33,130 nt of DNA from Streptomyces griseus. Lineage in GTDB: Bacteria; Actinomycetota; Actinomycetes; Streptomycetales; Streptomycetaceae. The DNA lies in contig MUNB01000253.1 in assembly GCA_002154345.1 (NCBI GenBank), positions 1 to 33,130 on the forward strand, read 5' to 3'. This document shows, piece by piece, positions 17,361 through 24,868 of this stretch; position 1 is the stretch's first letter; each line of letters begins with the position of its first letter. The notes beneath the pieces were generated by a model, which saw only the letters and a list, made by a program, of their open reading frames with translations, was not told where the DNA came from and made no database searches. A program made the position numbers and the translations under genes.

Positions 17361-18088
17361 CCCGCGGCTCCTTCGGGCAGCCAGGCATAGCAGCCTGTGG
17401 ACGTGAACGTGCGGGCGGAATCGGGGATGGTGATCTTCCGGGACTTCCCGGTGTCGGAGGCGCCGGAGGCCAGCTCCTTGCCGCCCGCCCCTTCGATCTG
17501 CCAGGAGCAGTCCGTGGTGGGGGAGGCGGAGCGGTACACGCCCGGCCGGATCTTCTTCCCGGAGTGCCGGCCGTCGGCGTAGCCGTACGCCGCCTCGTCG
17601 ACCAGGTCCTGGTGCTGGGTGCAGAGCCCCGCGACCGCGTCCTTCGCGTCCGGGATCTCGCCCGTCACGATCGCACCGACCGCGGTGTCCCGGTCGGCCT
17701 TGACGAGGTAGCGCAGCTTGTCGCAGGTCTCCTGGCCGGTCTGGAGCACGGCCGCCGGGTCCATCCCCTTCGGCACCCGGTCCTTCAGATACTCCTTCTG
17801 CTTCTTGGTGAACGTCCCCGTGGCGGGGGTGATCTCGTCGACGGGCGTCTTCGGGCCCTCGGCCGTGGCGGCCGGGGCGGAGGACCCCGATGCCGCCGGC
17901 TCCTCGGTGGGCGGTGCGGTGGGCTCGGTGGCCGTGGTGGCGGACGGGCCGGGGACGGCGGGCCCGGAGGCCGCGGGGCGCCGGGCGCCCGCGGCCTCCG
18001 GGTCGTTCCCGTCCGCGGACGAGCCGCAGGCGGCCAGCGCCGCCGCCGTCAGGACGACGGCGGCGCAGGCCAGGAACGGGTTTCTCAT
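17357..18088 (-). CDS. Secreted lipoprotein with C-terminal domain of the 'GxYRS...CxW' type
   Basis: This is a 243-residue lipoprotein. Residues 1-20 are a signal peptide ending in the lipobox LAAC with the lipidated Cys at 21. A Pro/Ala/Ser/Thr-rich linker runs to about 80. A helical part follows (KKQKEYLKDRVP...), and the end carries PGVYRSASPTTDCSW ... FTSTGCYAW. Paired Cys and Trp after a PG-x-Y-RS opening recur in many actinobacterial exported proteins, from memory; their role is unknown to me. It overlaps the GT2 start by 4 nt and begins 3 nt after the propeller-LamG stop, so the three genes are almost certainly one operon. A role in anchoring or sensing the polysaccharide is inference. 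Confidence 0.85.
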   Translation of the reverse strand: MRNPFLACAAVVLTAAALAACGSSADGNDPEAAGARRPAASGPAVPGPSATTATEPTAPPTEEPAASGSSAPAATAEGPKTPVDEITPATGTFTKKQKEYLKDRVPKGMDPAAVLQTGQETCDKLRYLVKADRDTAVGAIVTGEIPDAKDAVAGLCTQHQDLVDEAAYGYADGRHSGKKIRPGVYRSASPTTDCSWQIEGAGGKELASGASDTGKSRKITIPDSARTFTSTGCYAWLPEGAAG

Positions 18089-18091
18089 CTC

Positions 18092-20350
18092 TCAGCCGTT
18101 CCTCAGGGCGTAGTGCGCGCTGATCTGCGAAGCGCTCAGCGCGGTCGGGTAGATGGCGGTCTCGTCGATCTGCCCGGCGAAGAAGTTGCTGGTGGGACGG
18201 TTCGGCCAGCCGGACAGGTTGTCCCCGCCGACCCGCCAGTAGCCCGGCTGGTTCTCGTTGCCGGAGACCAGGATGTTCGACGCGCGCAGCTGTCCGTCGA
18301 CGTACAGGGACATGCCCTGACCCAGCGGACCCTGGGTGGCGACGACGTGGTGCCACTGGCCGTCGTTGTACGCCCCCGAGGTGGCGACGGTGCGGGCCCC
18401 GCCGCTCTGGACGCCGAACACGAGGCGCCCGTCGTTGCGCATGTAGAGGTGCTTGTCGTGACGGGTGCTGTTCTGCTGGGTCTTGTTTCCGAAACCGACG
18501 ATCTTCCCGCCCCGGGTCGTGGTCGTCCTGATCCAGGTCTCGATGGTGAACCGGGCGGGCTGGGTGTGCAGCCGGTTGCTGTACGCGTACTCGTCGGTGC
18601 CGTTGAACCCGATCGCCGTCGAGGGCCCGGCGACCGCCGCCGGGGTCTGCCGGTAGGCGGGGCCGTTGCGCATGAACCCGTTGTTCAGATTGCCGCTGCT
18701 GTCGTGCGCGAACGTGGAGATGCCCTCGTCCCAGCGCCAGTAGAGGCTCGCCCCGTCGGACCGGACCCGCGCCGGGTACGCCTCCGTCGCGCTCGCCACG
18801 GTCGCGGACTGGGCGGGGGACTTGGCGCTGGTGTTGGTGCCGTCGCTCGCCGTGATCCGGTACGAGTGGGTCTCGCCCGGCGCGACGTCGGTGTCCGTCC
18901 AGGTGAGCTGCGGCCGGTCCCAGAAGACCGAATAGCCGGTCGTGGTGTGGATCGGGGTGGTGGAGCCGTCCTTGTAGATCCGGTAGGTCAGCTCACCGTC
19001 GTCGGTGTCGAAGCTGGTCTGCCAGTTCACGTCGATCTGCCCGGGCGTCAGCGTCGAGAGGCTGACGTTGGGCACCCAGGGCACGCCCGTGTCCGGGCCG
19101 TCCGCGAAGCGGGTCAGCCCCTGCTGCGGCTTGGTGTTGACAGTGGTGAACTCGCCGCCCACCCACAGGTAGTGGCGCCCGCCGCTGCTCGTCTGGCTCA
19201 TCACACGCGGCCCGACCGGCTCCCCGATCCCGTCGTTGGTGTCCGGGAACCAGGGCAGCAGCTTCGGGTCGTCGACCGACTGGGCCAGCAGGTGCTTGCG
19301 CGGCTGGTCCGGGAACGCGCCCATGCTGGCGCAGTCGTGGGCGTGGCTGCCGCTGTACAGCACCCCGGAGTGCACCAGCACGGCCTGGGTCGCGCCGAGG
19401 CAGGTGTCCCGCCAGCGCTGCTCGAAATCGCTGAGGTTCAGTGCGATGCGTCCGTCGAACACACCGCCGCCGGTGCCCTCGTTGCCCGTGTAGAAGCCGG
19501 CTCCGTCCGTGGTGATGTCCTGGACCGTGGAGTTGTTGTGGATGAACCCCGGGTAGGACTTGGTGAGCTGTCCGGTGGTGGCGTCGACGACGGCCAGGGC
19601 GTGGGTGTTCGTGCCGTTGATCCGGAAGAAGTCCCCGCCGAGCAGCACGTTCTGCCCGTCCGGAGTCACCTCGACGGCCCGTGCGACCTCGTCGGCGTTG
19701 GCCGTGAAGGGCAGCAGTGAGGCTCCGGTCGTGACGGCGGCGAAGTGGCTCCTGGTCTGCCCGCCGACCGTGGTGAAGTCGCCCGCCAGATAGACCGTGT
19801 CGTCGGTGACGGCGAGCCCCCGCACGGTCGCCGAGACCCCGATCTTGAAGGAGTTGCTGACGGTGCAGGTCTCGGTGTCGATCGCCGCGATATTGCTCAC
19901 GCCGACACCGTTGACCGCGCCGAACTGGCCGCCCGCGTACAGGGTTTCGCCGTCGGGGGAGAGCGCCAGGGCCCGTACGGTCGCGGTTCCCGAGGAGATG
20001 GTGAAGGACAGCGAGCAGTCGGTGGGCGCCCCGGTCGCCGCGTCGAACGCGGCGAAGTTCACCGCGGGCTGTTCGCTCGTGCCGGGGGCCGCAGTGGGGG
20101 GCCGCAGGGTGGAGAAGGTGCCGCCCGCGTAGACGACGCCGTCGCCGGCGGCCATCGACCAGACGATGCCGTTGGTCTGCCAGGTGGAGAGGTCGTCCGC
20201 GGTGATGGCGACCGGTGGTGTCAGCGCCGCCGCCCCGGAGGCCCCGACCGTGGTCGCGGTCAGGGCTCCGGCCAGCAGGCCGAGAGCGGCGGACACGGCC
20301 CGCACACGGCCGCGTCCTCCGCCTCTGCGCCCCGTACTTCCGTTCATCAT
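18092..20350 (-). CDS. Secreted beta-propeller / FN3 / LamG protein
   Basis: This 752-residue exported protein begins with an Arg-rich signal peptide, cleaved near residue 42 (SGAAA/LTPP). Residues about 45-415 hold repeated blades of the form VYAGGTF, LYAGGQF, VYLAGDF, VLLGGDF, YLWVGGEF, suggesting a beta-propeller. About 422-520 is a fibronectin type III-like domain (YRIYKDG ... YRITASDGTNTSAKSP). About 521-752 is a LamG/concanavalin-like domain (FTIETWIRT, WHHVVATQ, LYVDGQL, GQIDETAIYPTALS). Such domains often bind glycans, so binding to the polysaccharide made here is a reasonable but unproven idea. ATG 20347 has better GGAG spacing than 20350; either could be used. It heads a tight operon with the lipoprotein and GT2 genes. 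Confidence 0.88.
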   Translation of the reverse strand: MMNGSTGRRGGGRGRVRAVSAALGLLAGALTATTVGASGAAALTPPVAITADDLSTWQTNGIVWSMAAGDGVVYAGGTFSTLRPPTAAPGTSEQPAVNFAAFDAATGAPTDCSLSFTISSGTATVRALALSPDGETLYAGGQFGAVNGVGVSNIAAIDTETCTVSNSFKIGVSATVRGLAVTDDTVYLAGDFTTVGGQTRSHFAAVTTGASLLPFTANADEVARAVEVTPDGQNVLLGGDFFRINGTNTHALAVVDATTGQLTKSYPGFIHNNSTVQDITTDGAGFYTGNEGTGGGVFDGRIALNLSDFEQRWRDTCLGATQAVLVHSGVLYSGSHAHDCASMGAFPDQPRKHLLAQSVDDPKLLPWFPDTNDGIGEPVGPRVMSQTSSGGRHYLWVGGEFTTVNTKPQQGLTRFADGPDTGVPWVPNVSLSTLTPGQIDVNWQTSFDTDDGELTYRIYKDGSTTPIHTTTGYSVFWDRPQLTWTDTDVAPGETHSYRITASDGTNTSAKSPAQSATVASATEAYPARVRSDGASLYWRWDEGISTFAHDSSGNLNNGFMRNGPAYRQTPAAVAGPSTAIGFNGTDEYAYSNRLHTQPARFTIETWIRTTTTRGGKIVGFGNKTQQNSTRHDKHLYMRNDGRLVFGVQSGGARTVATSGAYNDGQWHHVVATQGPLGQGMSLYVDGQLRASNILVSGNENQPGYWRVGGDNLSGWPNRPTSNFFAGQIDETAIYPTALSASQISAHYALRNG

Positions 20351-20743
20351 TCAGCTCCGAAGGTGAGATTCGAGCTGCGGCCGAGAGGCCGCGGATCCTG
20401 CCTCGCCCGACCGGCGGCGGGGACGGTGCGTTCCGCCGTGGACCGGGCGAGTGGGGAGGCGGGGCCGGGGCCCCGCCCATGGCCGGCGCGTTGAGCTCCA
20501 CCGAGCGGTCGGTGGAGATCGGCGGTGGCGCCGGCGATCGTCCCGGTCACGGGCGCGGCGAGCGCCGGCCGGGGGTCATGGGTGGCCGCCGGCCCGGTCC
20601 GGGCCTCGGCGGTCACACGGTCGGTCGGTCCGGTAAGGGAACGGCGGACCGGCGGTGGAGCGGACCGGGCCGGCCGCCGGGGGAGCGGCGCACGTCGAGG
20701 CGCCGCCCGCGCACCGGCCCACCCGGACGGCGGTCCCGCCCCG
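20351..20743. other. Intergenic region between gmd and the propeller-LamG gene
   Basis: These 393 bp carry no gene I can support; the short open frames lack domain signals. The minus strand must hold the promoter of the propeller-LamG operon and any gmd terminator. The clearest structure is a perfect GCGGCC-GAGA-GGCCGC hairpin at 20377-20392, about 27 bp before the ATG, probably in the untranslated leader. I see no convincing -35/-10 pair. Confidence 0.4.
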
Positions 20744-21757
20744 TCATCGGTCCACCCGGATGGCGGCCCCGGTCAGCTGGTCGTCCAGCTGGCGGATGTC
20801 GGCGTCGACCATGATGCGGGCCAGCTCCCGCGACTTCACCTCGGGCTTCCAGCCCAGCAGTTCCTCGGCCTTCGAGGCGTCGCCGATCAACGCGTCGACC
20901 TCGCTGGGGCGTTCGTACTTCGGGTCGTAGCGCACATGCTCGCGCCAGTCCAGGCCCGCGTGCTCGAAGGCGTACTCCAGGAACTGGCTGACCTTGACCC
21001 CCTCGCCGGTGGCGACCACATAGTCGTCGGGGGTGTCGCACTGGAGCATCCGCCACATGGCGTCCACGTACTCCGGGGCGTACCCCCAGTCCCGGACCGC
21101 GTCCAGATTGCCCAGATGCAGCCGGTCCTGGAGCCCCGCCTTGATCCGGGCGACGCCCCGGGTGATCTTCCGGGTCACGAAGGTCTCGCCCCGGCGCGGC
21201 GACTCATGGTTGAAGAGGATCCCGTTCACCGCGTACATGCCGTACGCCTCGCGGTAGTTGACCGTGGCCCAGTAGGAGTAGAGCTTCGCCACGCTGTACG
21301 GGCTGCGCGGGTGGAACGGGGTCTTCTCGTTCTGCGGGGGCGGGCTGGCGCCGAACATCTCGGAGGACGAGGCCTGGTAGATCCGGGTCCGGATACCGCT
21401 GGCCCGGACCGCCTCCAGGAGCCGGATGGTGCCGAGCCCCGTGACGTCACCGGTGTACAGCGGGGCGTCGAAGGACACCCGCACATGCGACTGCGCGCCC
21501 AGGTTGTAGACCTCGTCGGGCTGGATGTCGCGCAACAGGTTCACCAGCGCGACACCGTCGGAGAGGTCCGCGTGATGCAGGACGAAGGAGCGCTCCGGCT
21601 CCTCGGGGCCCTGGTAGATGTGGTCGATCCGCTCGGTGTTGAAGCTCGACGAACGCCGTATGAGCCCGTGCACCGTGTACCCCTTGTCGAGCAACAGCTC
21701 GGCCAGATACGAACCGTCCTGGCCGGTCACTCCGGTGATGAGCGCGGTCTTCGCCAC
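20744..21757 (-). CDS. gmd: GDP-mannose 4,6-dehydratase
   Basis: This cytoplasmic SDR-family enzyme converts GDP-D-mannose to GDP-4-keto-6-deoxy-D-mannose, the first step to GDP-L-fucose and related deoxyhexoses. The 337 residues include the NADP-binding GVTGQDGSY (9-17), the active-site SSSEMFG with E133, and the catalytic YSVAK (Y154, K158). The family block [11 protein letters not shown] and the late [20 protein letters not shown] are also present. I place the start at GTG 21757, which has AAGGGGG at 5-nt spacing; the longer reading to 21805 adds 16 residues without family support. It is divergent from the GDP-fucose synthase gene, sharing a 114-bp promoter region. Confidence 0.95.
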   Translation of the reverse strand: MAKTALITGVTGQDGSYLAELLLDKGYTVHGLIRRSSSFNTERIDHIYQGPEEPERSFVLHHADLSDGVALVNLLRDIQPDEVYNLGAQSHVRVSFDAPLYTGDVTGLGTIRLLEAVRASGIRTRIYQASSSEMFGASPPPQNEKTPFHPRSPYSVAKLYSYWATVNYREAYGMYAVNGILFNHESPRRGETFVTRKITRGVARIKAGLQDRLHLGNLDAVRDWGYAPEYVDAMWRMLQCDTPDDYVVATGEGVKVSQFLEYAFEHAGLDWREHVRYDPKYERPSEVDALIGDASKAEELLGWKPEVKSRELARIMVDADIRQLDDQLTGAAIRVDR

Positions 21758-21822
21758 GATTCCCCCTTCTCTGCTGATCGCCTCGACGGCGATGTTCACC
21801 GACATATCGGAATTGGAGCGTT

Positions 21823-21844
21823 CTGCGGCAAAGAGTCACCGCAG
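21823..21844. promoter_or_regulatory. Inverted repeat in the gmd/fcl divergent promoter region
   Basis: Perfect 6-bp arms CTGCGG (21823-21828) and CCGCAG (21839-21844) are separated by 10 bp, about one helical turn between half-sites. The repeat lies between the divergent gmd and GDP-fucose synthase genes, where a shared operator would sit. No matching regulator is recognised in the window. Confidence 0.3.
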
Positions 21845-21871
21845 TCCTTTTCTGCTGGCACAATCCGAGCC

Positions 21872-22855
21872 ATGACGACCGAACTCCCCGTCCCGCCCCA
21901 GGAATCCACCCGTTCCCTACTGCGGCCCGGCTCCCGCATATTCGTCGCGGGACACCGCGGCCTGGTCGGCTCGGCGGTGGCCCGCCGCCTCGCCGACGAC
22001 GGCCACGAGGTGCTCACCCGCGGCCGCGACCTGCTCGATCTGCGCGACGCCGCGCGGACCGAGACGTATCTGAAGGAGGTCCGCCCGGACGTCGTGGTGC
22101 TGGCCGCCGCCAAGGTCGGCGGGATCATGGCCAACAGCACCTATCCGGTGCAGTTCCTGGAGGACAACCTGCGCATCCAGCTCAGCGTGATCGCCGGCGC
22201 GCACGCGGCCGGGACCGAGCGGCTGCTCTTCCTCGGCTCGTCGTGCATCTACCCCCGGCTCGCACCCCAGCCGATCCGCGAGGACGCCCTGCTCACCGGC
22301 GAGTTGGAGCCCACCAACGAGGCGTACGCCCTCGCCAAGATCGCCGGAATCGTGCAGACCCGGTCCTACCGGCGGCAGTACGGCGCCTCCTACATCAGCG
22401 CCATGCCCACCAATCTCTACGGGCCCGGCGACAACTTCGACCTGGAGACCTCGCACGTCCTGCCCGCGCTGATCCGCCGCTTCCACGAGGCGCGGCGCGA
22501 CGGGGCTCCCGAGGTGACCCTGTGGGGATCCGGCTCCCCGCGCCGCGAGTTCCTGCATGTCGACGACCTCGCCGCCGCGTGCGTACGCCTGTTGGAGGCC
22601 TACGACGGTGACGAGCCCGTCAACATCGGCTGCGGCGAGGACTTGACCATCCGCGAACTCGCCGAGACCGTACGGGATGTGACGGGCTACCAGGGGCGTA
22701 TCGGATGGGACACGTCGAAGCCCGACGGGACGCCCCGCAAGCTGCTCGACGTGACCCGCCTGTCCTCCCTCGGCTTCAAGCCGCAGATCCCGCTGCGTGA
22801 CGGCATCGCCCGCACCTACGCCTGGTGGCTGGGCCAACTCCCGTCCGGACAGTGA
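21872..22855 (+). CDS. fcl: GDP-L-fucose synthase (GDP-4-keto-6-deoxymannose epimerase/reductase)
   Basis: This 327-residue SDR enzyme converts the Gmd product to GDP-L-fucose by 3,5-epimerisation and NADPH reduction. It shows the nucleotide-binding GHRGLVGSA (27-35), the active-site GSSCIYP (122-128) and catalytic YALAK (Y152, K156). AAAKVGGIMANS and MPTNLYGPGDNFD are diagnostic of the Fcl/WcaG group. The first 18 or so residues form an extension rich in Pro and Ser before the Rossmann fold. ATG 21872 is used although no strong ribosome site precedes it. Together with gmd it supplies GDP-L-fucose; GDP-mannose must come from genes outside the window. The stop is followed by a strong hairpin. 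Confidence 0.94.
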   Translation: MTTELPVPPQESTRSLLRPGSRIFVAGHRGLVGSAVARRLADDGHEVLTRGRDLLDLRDAARTETYLKEVRPDVVVLAAAKVGGIMANSTYPVQFLEDNLRIQLSVIAGAHAAGTERLLFLGSSCIYPRLAPQPIREDALLTGELEPTNEAYALAKIAGIVQTRSYRRQYGASYISAMPTNLYGPGDNFDLETSHVLPALIRRFHEARRDGAPEVTLWGSGSPRREFLHVDDLAAACVRLLEAYDGDEPVNIGCGEDLTIRELAETVRDVTGYQGRIGWDTSKPDGTPRKLLDVTRLSSLGFKPQIPLRDGIARTYAWWLGQLPSGQ

Positions 22856-22861
22856 TGGTTC

Positions 22862-22887
22862 GCCGCCGTGAGAGGTCTCACGGCGGC
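22862..22887. terminator. Bidirectional terminator hairpin
   Basis: GCCGCCGTGAGA (22862-22873) and TCTCACGGCGGC (22876-22887) form a perfect 12-bp inverted repeat, effectively an 11-bp stem with a 4-nt loop. It sits 6 bp after the GDP-fucose synthase stop and 42 bp after the stop of the convergent initiating transferase gene. There is no T-run, as is usual for Streptomyces terminators. Confidence 0.75.
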
Positions 22888-22929
22888 ACACCGGCGCCGC
22901 TCCTCGCATCCGCACGCCCCGCCCCGTCC

Positions 22930-24480
22930 TCAGTACGCCCCGCGGCCGTCGGTGACGGCGCGCACGGTGCGGGCGAGGAGTCCCAGGTCGGCGGCGACCG
23001 ACCAGTTGTCGACGTACCAGAGGTCCAGCGAGACGGTCTCCTGCCAGCTCAGGTCGGAGCGGCCGCTCACCTGCCACAGGCCCGTGAGCCCCGGCTTCAC
23101 CGCGAGCCGGCGATGCTCCCGCTCGTCGTAGCGCGAGGCCTCCTCCGGCAGCGGCGGCCGCGGACCGACCAGCGACATATGGCCCAGCAACACATTGAGC
23201 AGCTGCGGGAGTTCATCGATCGAGGTACGCCGCAGCAGCCGCCCGACCGGGGTCACCCGGGGATCGCCGCGCATCTTGAACAGCGGCCCGTCGACCTCGT
23301 TGGCCGCGGCGAGCTGTGCCTTGAGCTCCTCCGCGTCCGCCACCATCGTGCGGAACTTCCACATGGTGAACGGCCGGTTGTGCTGCCCCTGCCGGACCTG
23401 CCGGTGGAAGACCGGCCCCCGCGAGGAGAGCCGGACGCTCAGCGCCACCGCCAATAACAGCGGTGCCAGGGCCAGCAGTCCGAACAGGGCGCCCGTACGG
23501 TCCAGCACGTTCTTGAACACCGCCTGCGGGCCGCCCCGCAACGGCGGCGCGATGTGCAGCAGGGTGAGCCCGGCCGCCGTGACCGGGCGCACCCGCTCGG
23601 CGGCCACCCCGGACAGCTCCGAGAGCACGGACAGGGCGACGCCCCCGTCGTGCAGCCCCCAGCCGAGCCGCCGCAGCCGGTCACCGGTCAGCTGGGGCCC
23701 GGGAGCCACCAGCACCAGGTCCGCCGCATGGGCGTAGACCCCGCCGAGCACCGTGCTCACATCGTCGTCGGCCGGGCAGGAGGCGAGACGCCCCGGCATC
23801 TGCACCCCGTCCAGCTCCAGCCGTGCGGCCCCCACCGGAACCACGGCGACCAGCGAGAAGTCGTGATCTGTACGGGAGTTGAGCAGCTCGGCCGCCCGGT
23901 CCACGCCCGCCGCGTCGCCGACCAGCAGTACCCTGCGGACCCGGTGGTCCCGGCGTCCGGAGAGCGGCCACCGGCGCAGCCCCGCCACCGCGGTGGCGAC
24001 GAGCAGCCCGGGCGCCACGGCCACCACGGCCGTGGCCGGGTCCACCGGGCTGCCCGCCGCCGTGTGCAGCACGGCCAGCAGACCGATGAGCACGAGCCAG
24101 TCCCCGACCGCGCCGAGCGTGCCGCCCGGCTCGGTCCCCGGCGGGTCCGCGTACCGCCCCCGGGCGCCGCGCAGCCCGGCCCACATCAGCCCCGCCACCG
24201 CGGCGGCCGCCACCGGGCGGGGCTGGTCGCCCGCGCGCAGCAGCAGCCAGGCCGGACCGGCCAGACCCAGCAGGTCGGTCAGTGCGGTGAGGGCCGGACC
24301 GGGCGCCCTCCGCCGCCGGGCCGGTGCCGGGCGGGCCGGGTCGCGCTGTGCCGTCGGGGCCCTCCACAGCTGCTCCAGGACCGCCGTGCGATTCCGGGAG
24401 GCGGCGGTGCGGGGACGCGGCGCGCCCCGGAGCCCCACCGGTCCGGATAGGTCGGTTTCCGGTATTTCGACATGCCCCAT
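22930..24480 (-). CDS. Undecaprenyl-phosphate sugar phosphotransferase (WcaJ/CpsE-like), initiating enzyme
   Basis: This enzyme starts repeat-unit synthesis by moving a sugar-1-phosphate from a nucleotide sugar to undecaprenyl phosphate in the membrane. The 516 residues have an Arg-rich N-terminus, a group of about four hydrophobic helices (roughly 50-155), a Rossmann-like middle domain (VRRVLLVGDAAGVDRA onward), one more helix, and the catalytic bacterial sugar transferase domain. That domain shows MWKFRTM, the SIDELPQLLNVL block, MSLVGPRPPLP and KPGLTGLWQVSGRS. The ATG at 24480 follows GGGGGG closely. The sugar is probably a hexose (glucose or galactose in the best-known homologues), not decidable here. 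An inverted repeat lies just upstream. Confidence 0.93.
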   Translation of the reverse strand: MGHVEIPETDLSGPVGLRGAPRPRTAASRNRTAVLEQLWRAPTAQRDPARPAPARRRRAPGPALTALTDLLGLAGPAWLLLRAGDQPRPVAAAAVAGLMWAGLRGARGRYADPPGTEPGGTLGAVGDWLVLIGLLAVLHTAAGSPVDPATAVVAVAPGLLVATAVAGLRRWPLSGRRDHRVRRVLLVGDAAGVDRAAELLNSRTDHDFSLVAVVPVGAARLELDGVQMPGRLASCPADDDVSTVLGGVYAHAADLVLVAPGPQLTGDRLRRLGWGLHDGGVALSVLSELSGVAAERVRPVTAAGLTLLHIAPPLRGGPQAVFKNVLDRTGALFGLLALAPLLLAVALSVRLSSRGPVFHRQVRQGQHNRPFTMWKFRTMVADAEELKAQLAAANEVDGPLFKMRGDPRVTPVGRLLRRTSIDELPQLLNVLLGHMSLVGPRPPLPEEASRYDEREHRRLAVKPGLTGLWQVSGRSDLSWQETVSLDLWYVDNWSVAADLGLLARTVRAVTDGRGAY

Positions 24481-24517
24481 GAACCCCCCAGTCACAGTCG
24501 CACCCCCACAAACGGGA

Positions 24518-24550
24518 CGCATCCGTCGATCCCATGGACTGACGGATGCG
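24518..24550. promoter_or_regulatory. Perfect inverted repeat upstream of the initiating transferase gene
   Basis: CGCATCCGTC (24518-24527) and GACGGATGCG (24541-24550) are perfect 10-bp arms with a 13-bp spacer. The repeat ends 38 bp before the start codon at 24480. It may be an operator, since the half-site centres are about 23 bp apart, or a hairpin in the mRNA leader. No identical copy was noticed elsewhere in the window. Confidence 0.45.
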
Positions 24551-24769
24551 GCCTCGCTCGGTGCACGATATCCACACACGTGCCATTTCGCTGGAGTTCT
24601 CGTGAAGTTCAGACGGCTCGGTCCAGACACCTCCGATCGGCCGGAACCACCCGATGTCGCCTTGTGCGTACGGATGTTGAGGGTGCGACAGACGGGTAAG
24701 CGCTTGTGTCGGCAGGCGGTCGTGGGCGGTGTGCGGAGGCCTCGGCTCCGGTGCGCCGCGCAGGGAACG

Positions 24770-24812
24770 CGCGAACCCCCTGGCGGGCGGGTGCCCGGCC
24801 AGGGGGTTCGCG
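24770..24812 (-). terminator. Strong terminator after the sortase-anchored protein gene
   Basis: CGCGAACCCCCTGG (24770-24783) pairs perfectly with CCAGGGGGTTCGCG (24799-24812), a 14-bp stem with a 15-nt loop. It lies 57 bp downstream of the stop of the minus-strand gene 24869-27175 and well upstream of the next minus-strand gene. It is probably a factor-independent terminator; there is no T-run. Confidence 0.8.
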
Positions 24813-24868
24813 TGATCCCTCGCCGTGCCGCCAGGGGTGGTGAACGGACGGCGAGGGTCGCTACGGGG

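Larger units (their letters stand above)
24481..24868. other. Intergenic region upstream of the initiating transferase gene
   Basis: These 388 bp hold no supported gene. They contain the 10-bp-arm inverted repeat at 24518-24550 and the strong terminator hairpin at 24770-24812, listed separately. Between them, GCACG and CGTGC arms flank ATATCCACACA at about 24563-24583, a weaker repeat. The minus-strand promoter of the 24480 gene must be here; TATCGT on that strand near 24569 could be a -10, but no good -35 accompanies it. Confidence 0.4.

Noticed and set aside
17351..19720. Plus-strand frame of about 789 codons opposite the lipoprotein and propeller-LamG genes
   Set aside because: No domain or signal; the minus-strand reading has a signal peptide, lipobox, FN3 and LamG motifs.
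20347..20616. Minus-strand small frame in the gap between gmd and the propeller-LamG gene
   Set aside because: Composition is non-protein-like, it runs into the start of the next gene, and no family feature is visible.
24472..24699. Short plus-strand frame upstream of the initiating transferase
   Set aside because: No ribosome site, no homology I recognise, and it covers the inverted repeat and promoter region of the opposite gene.
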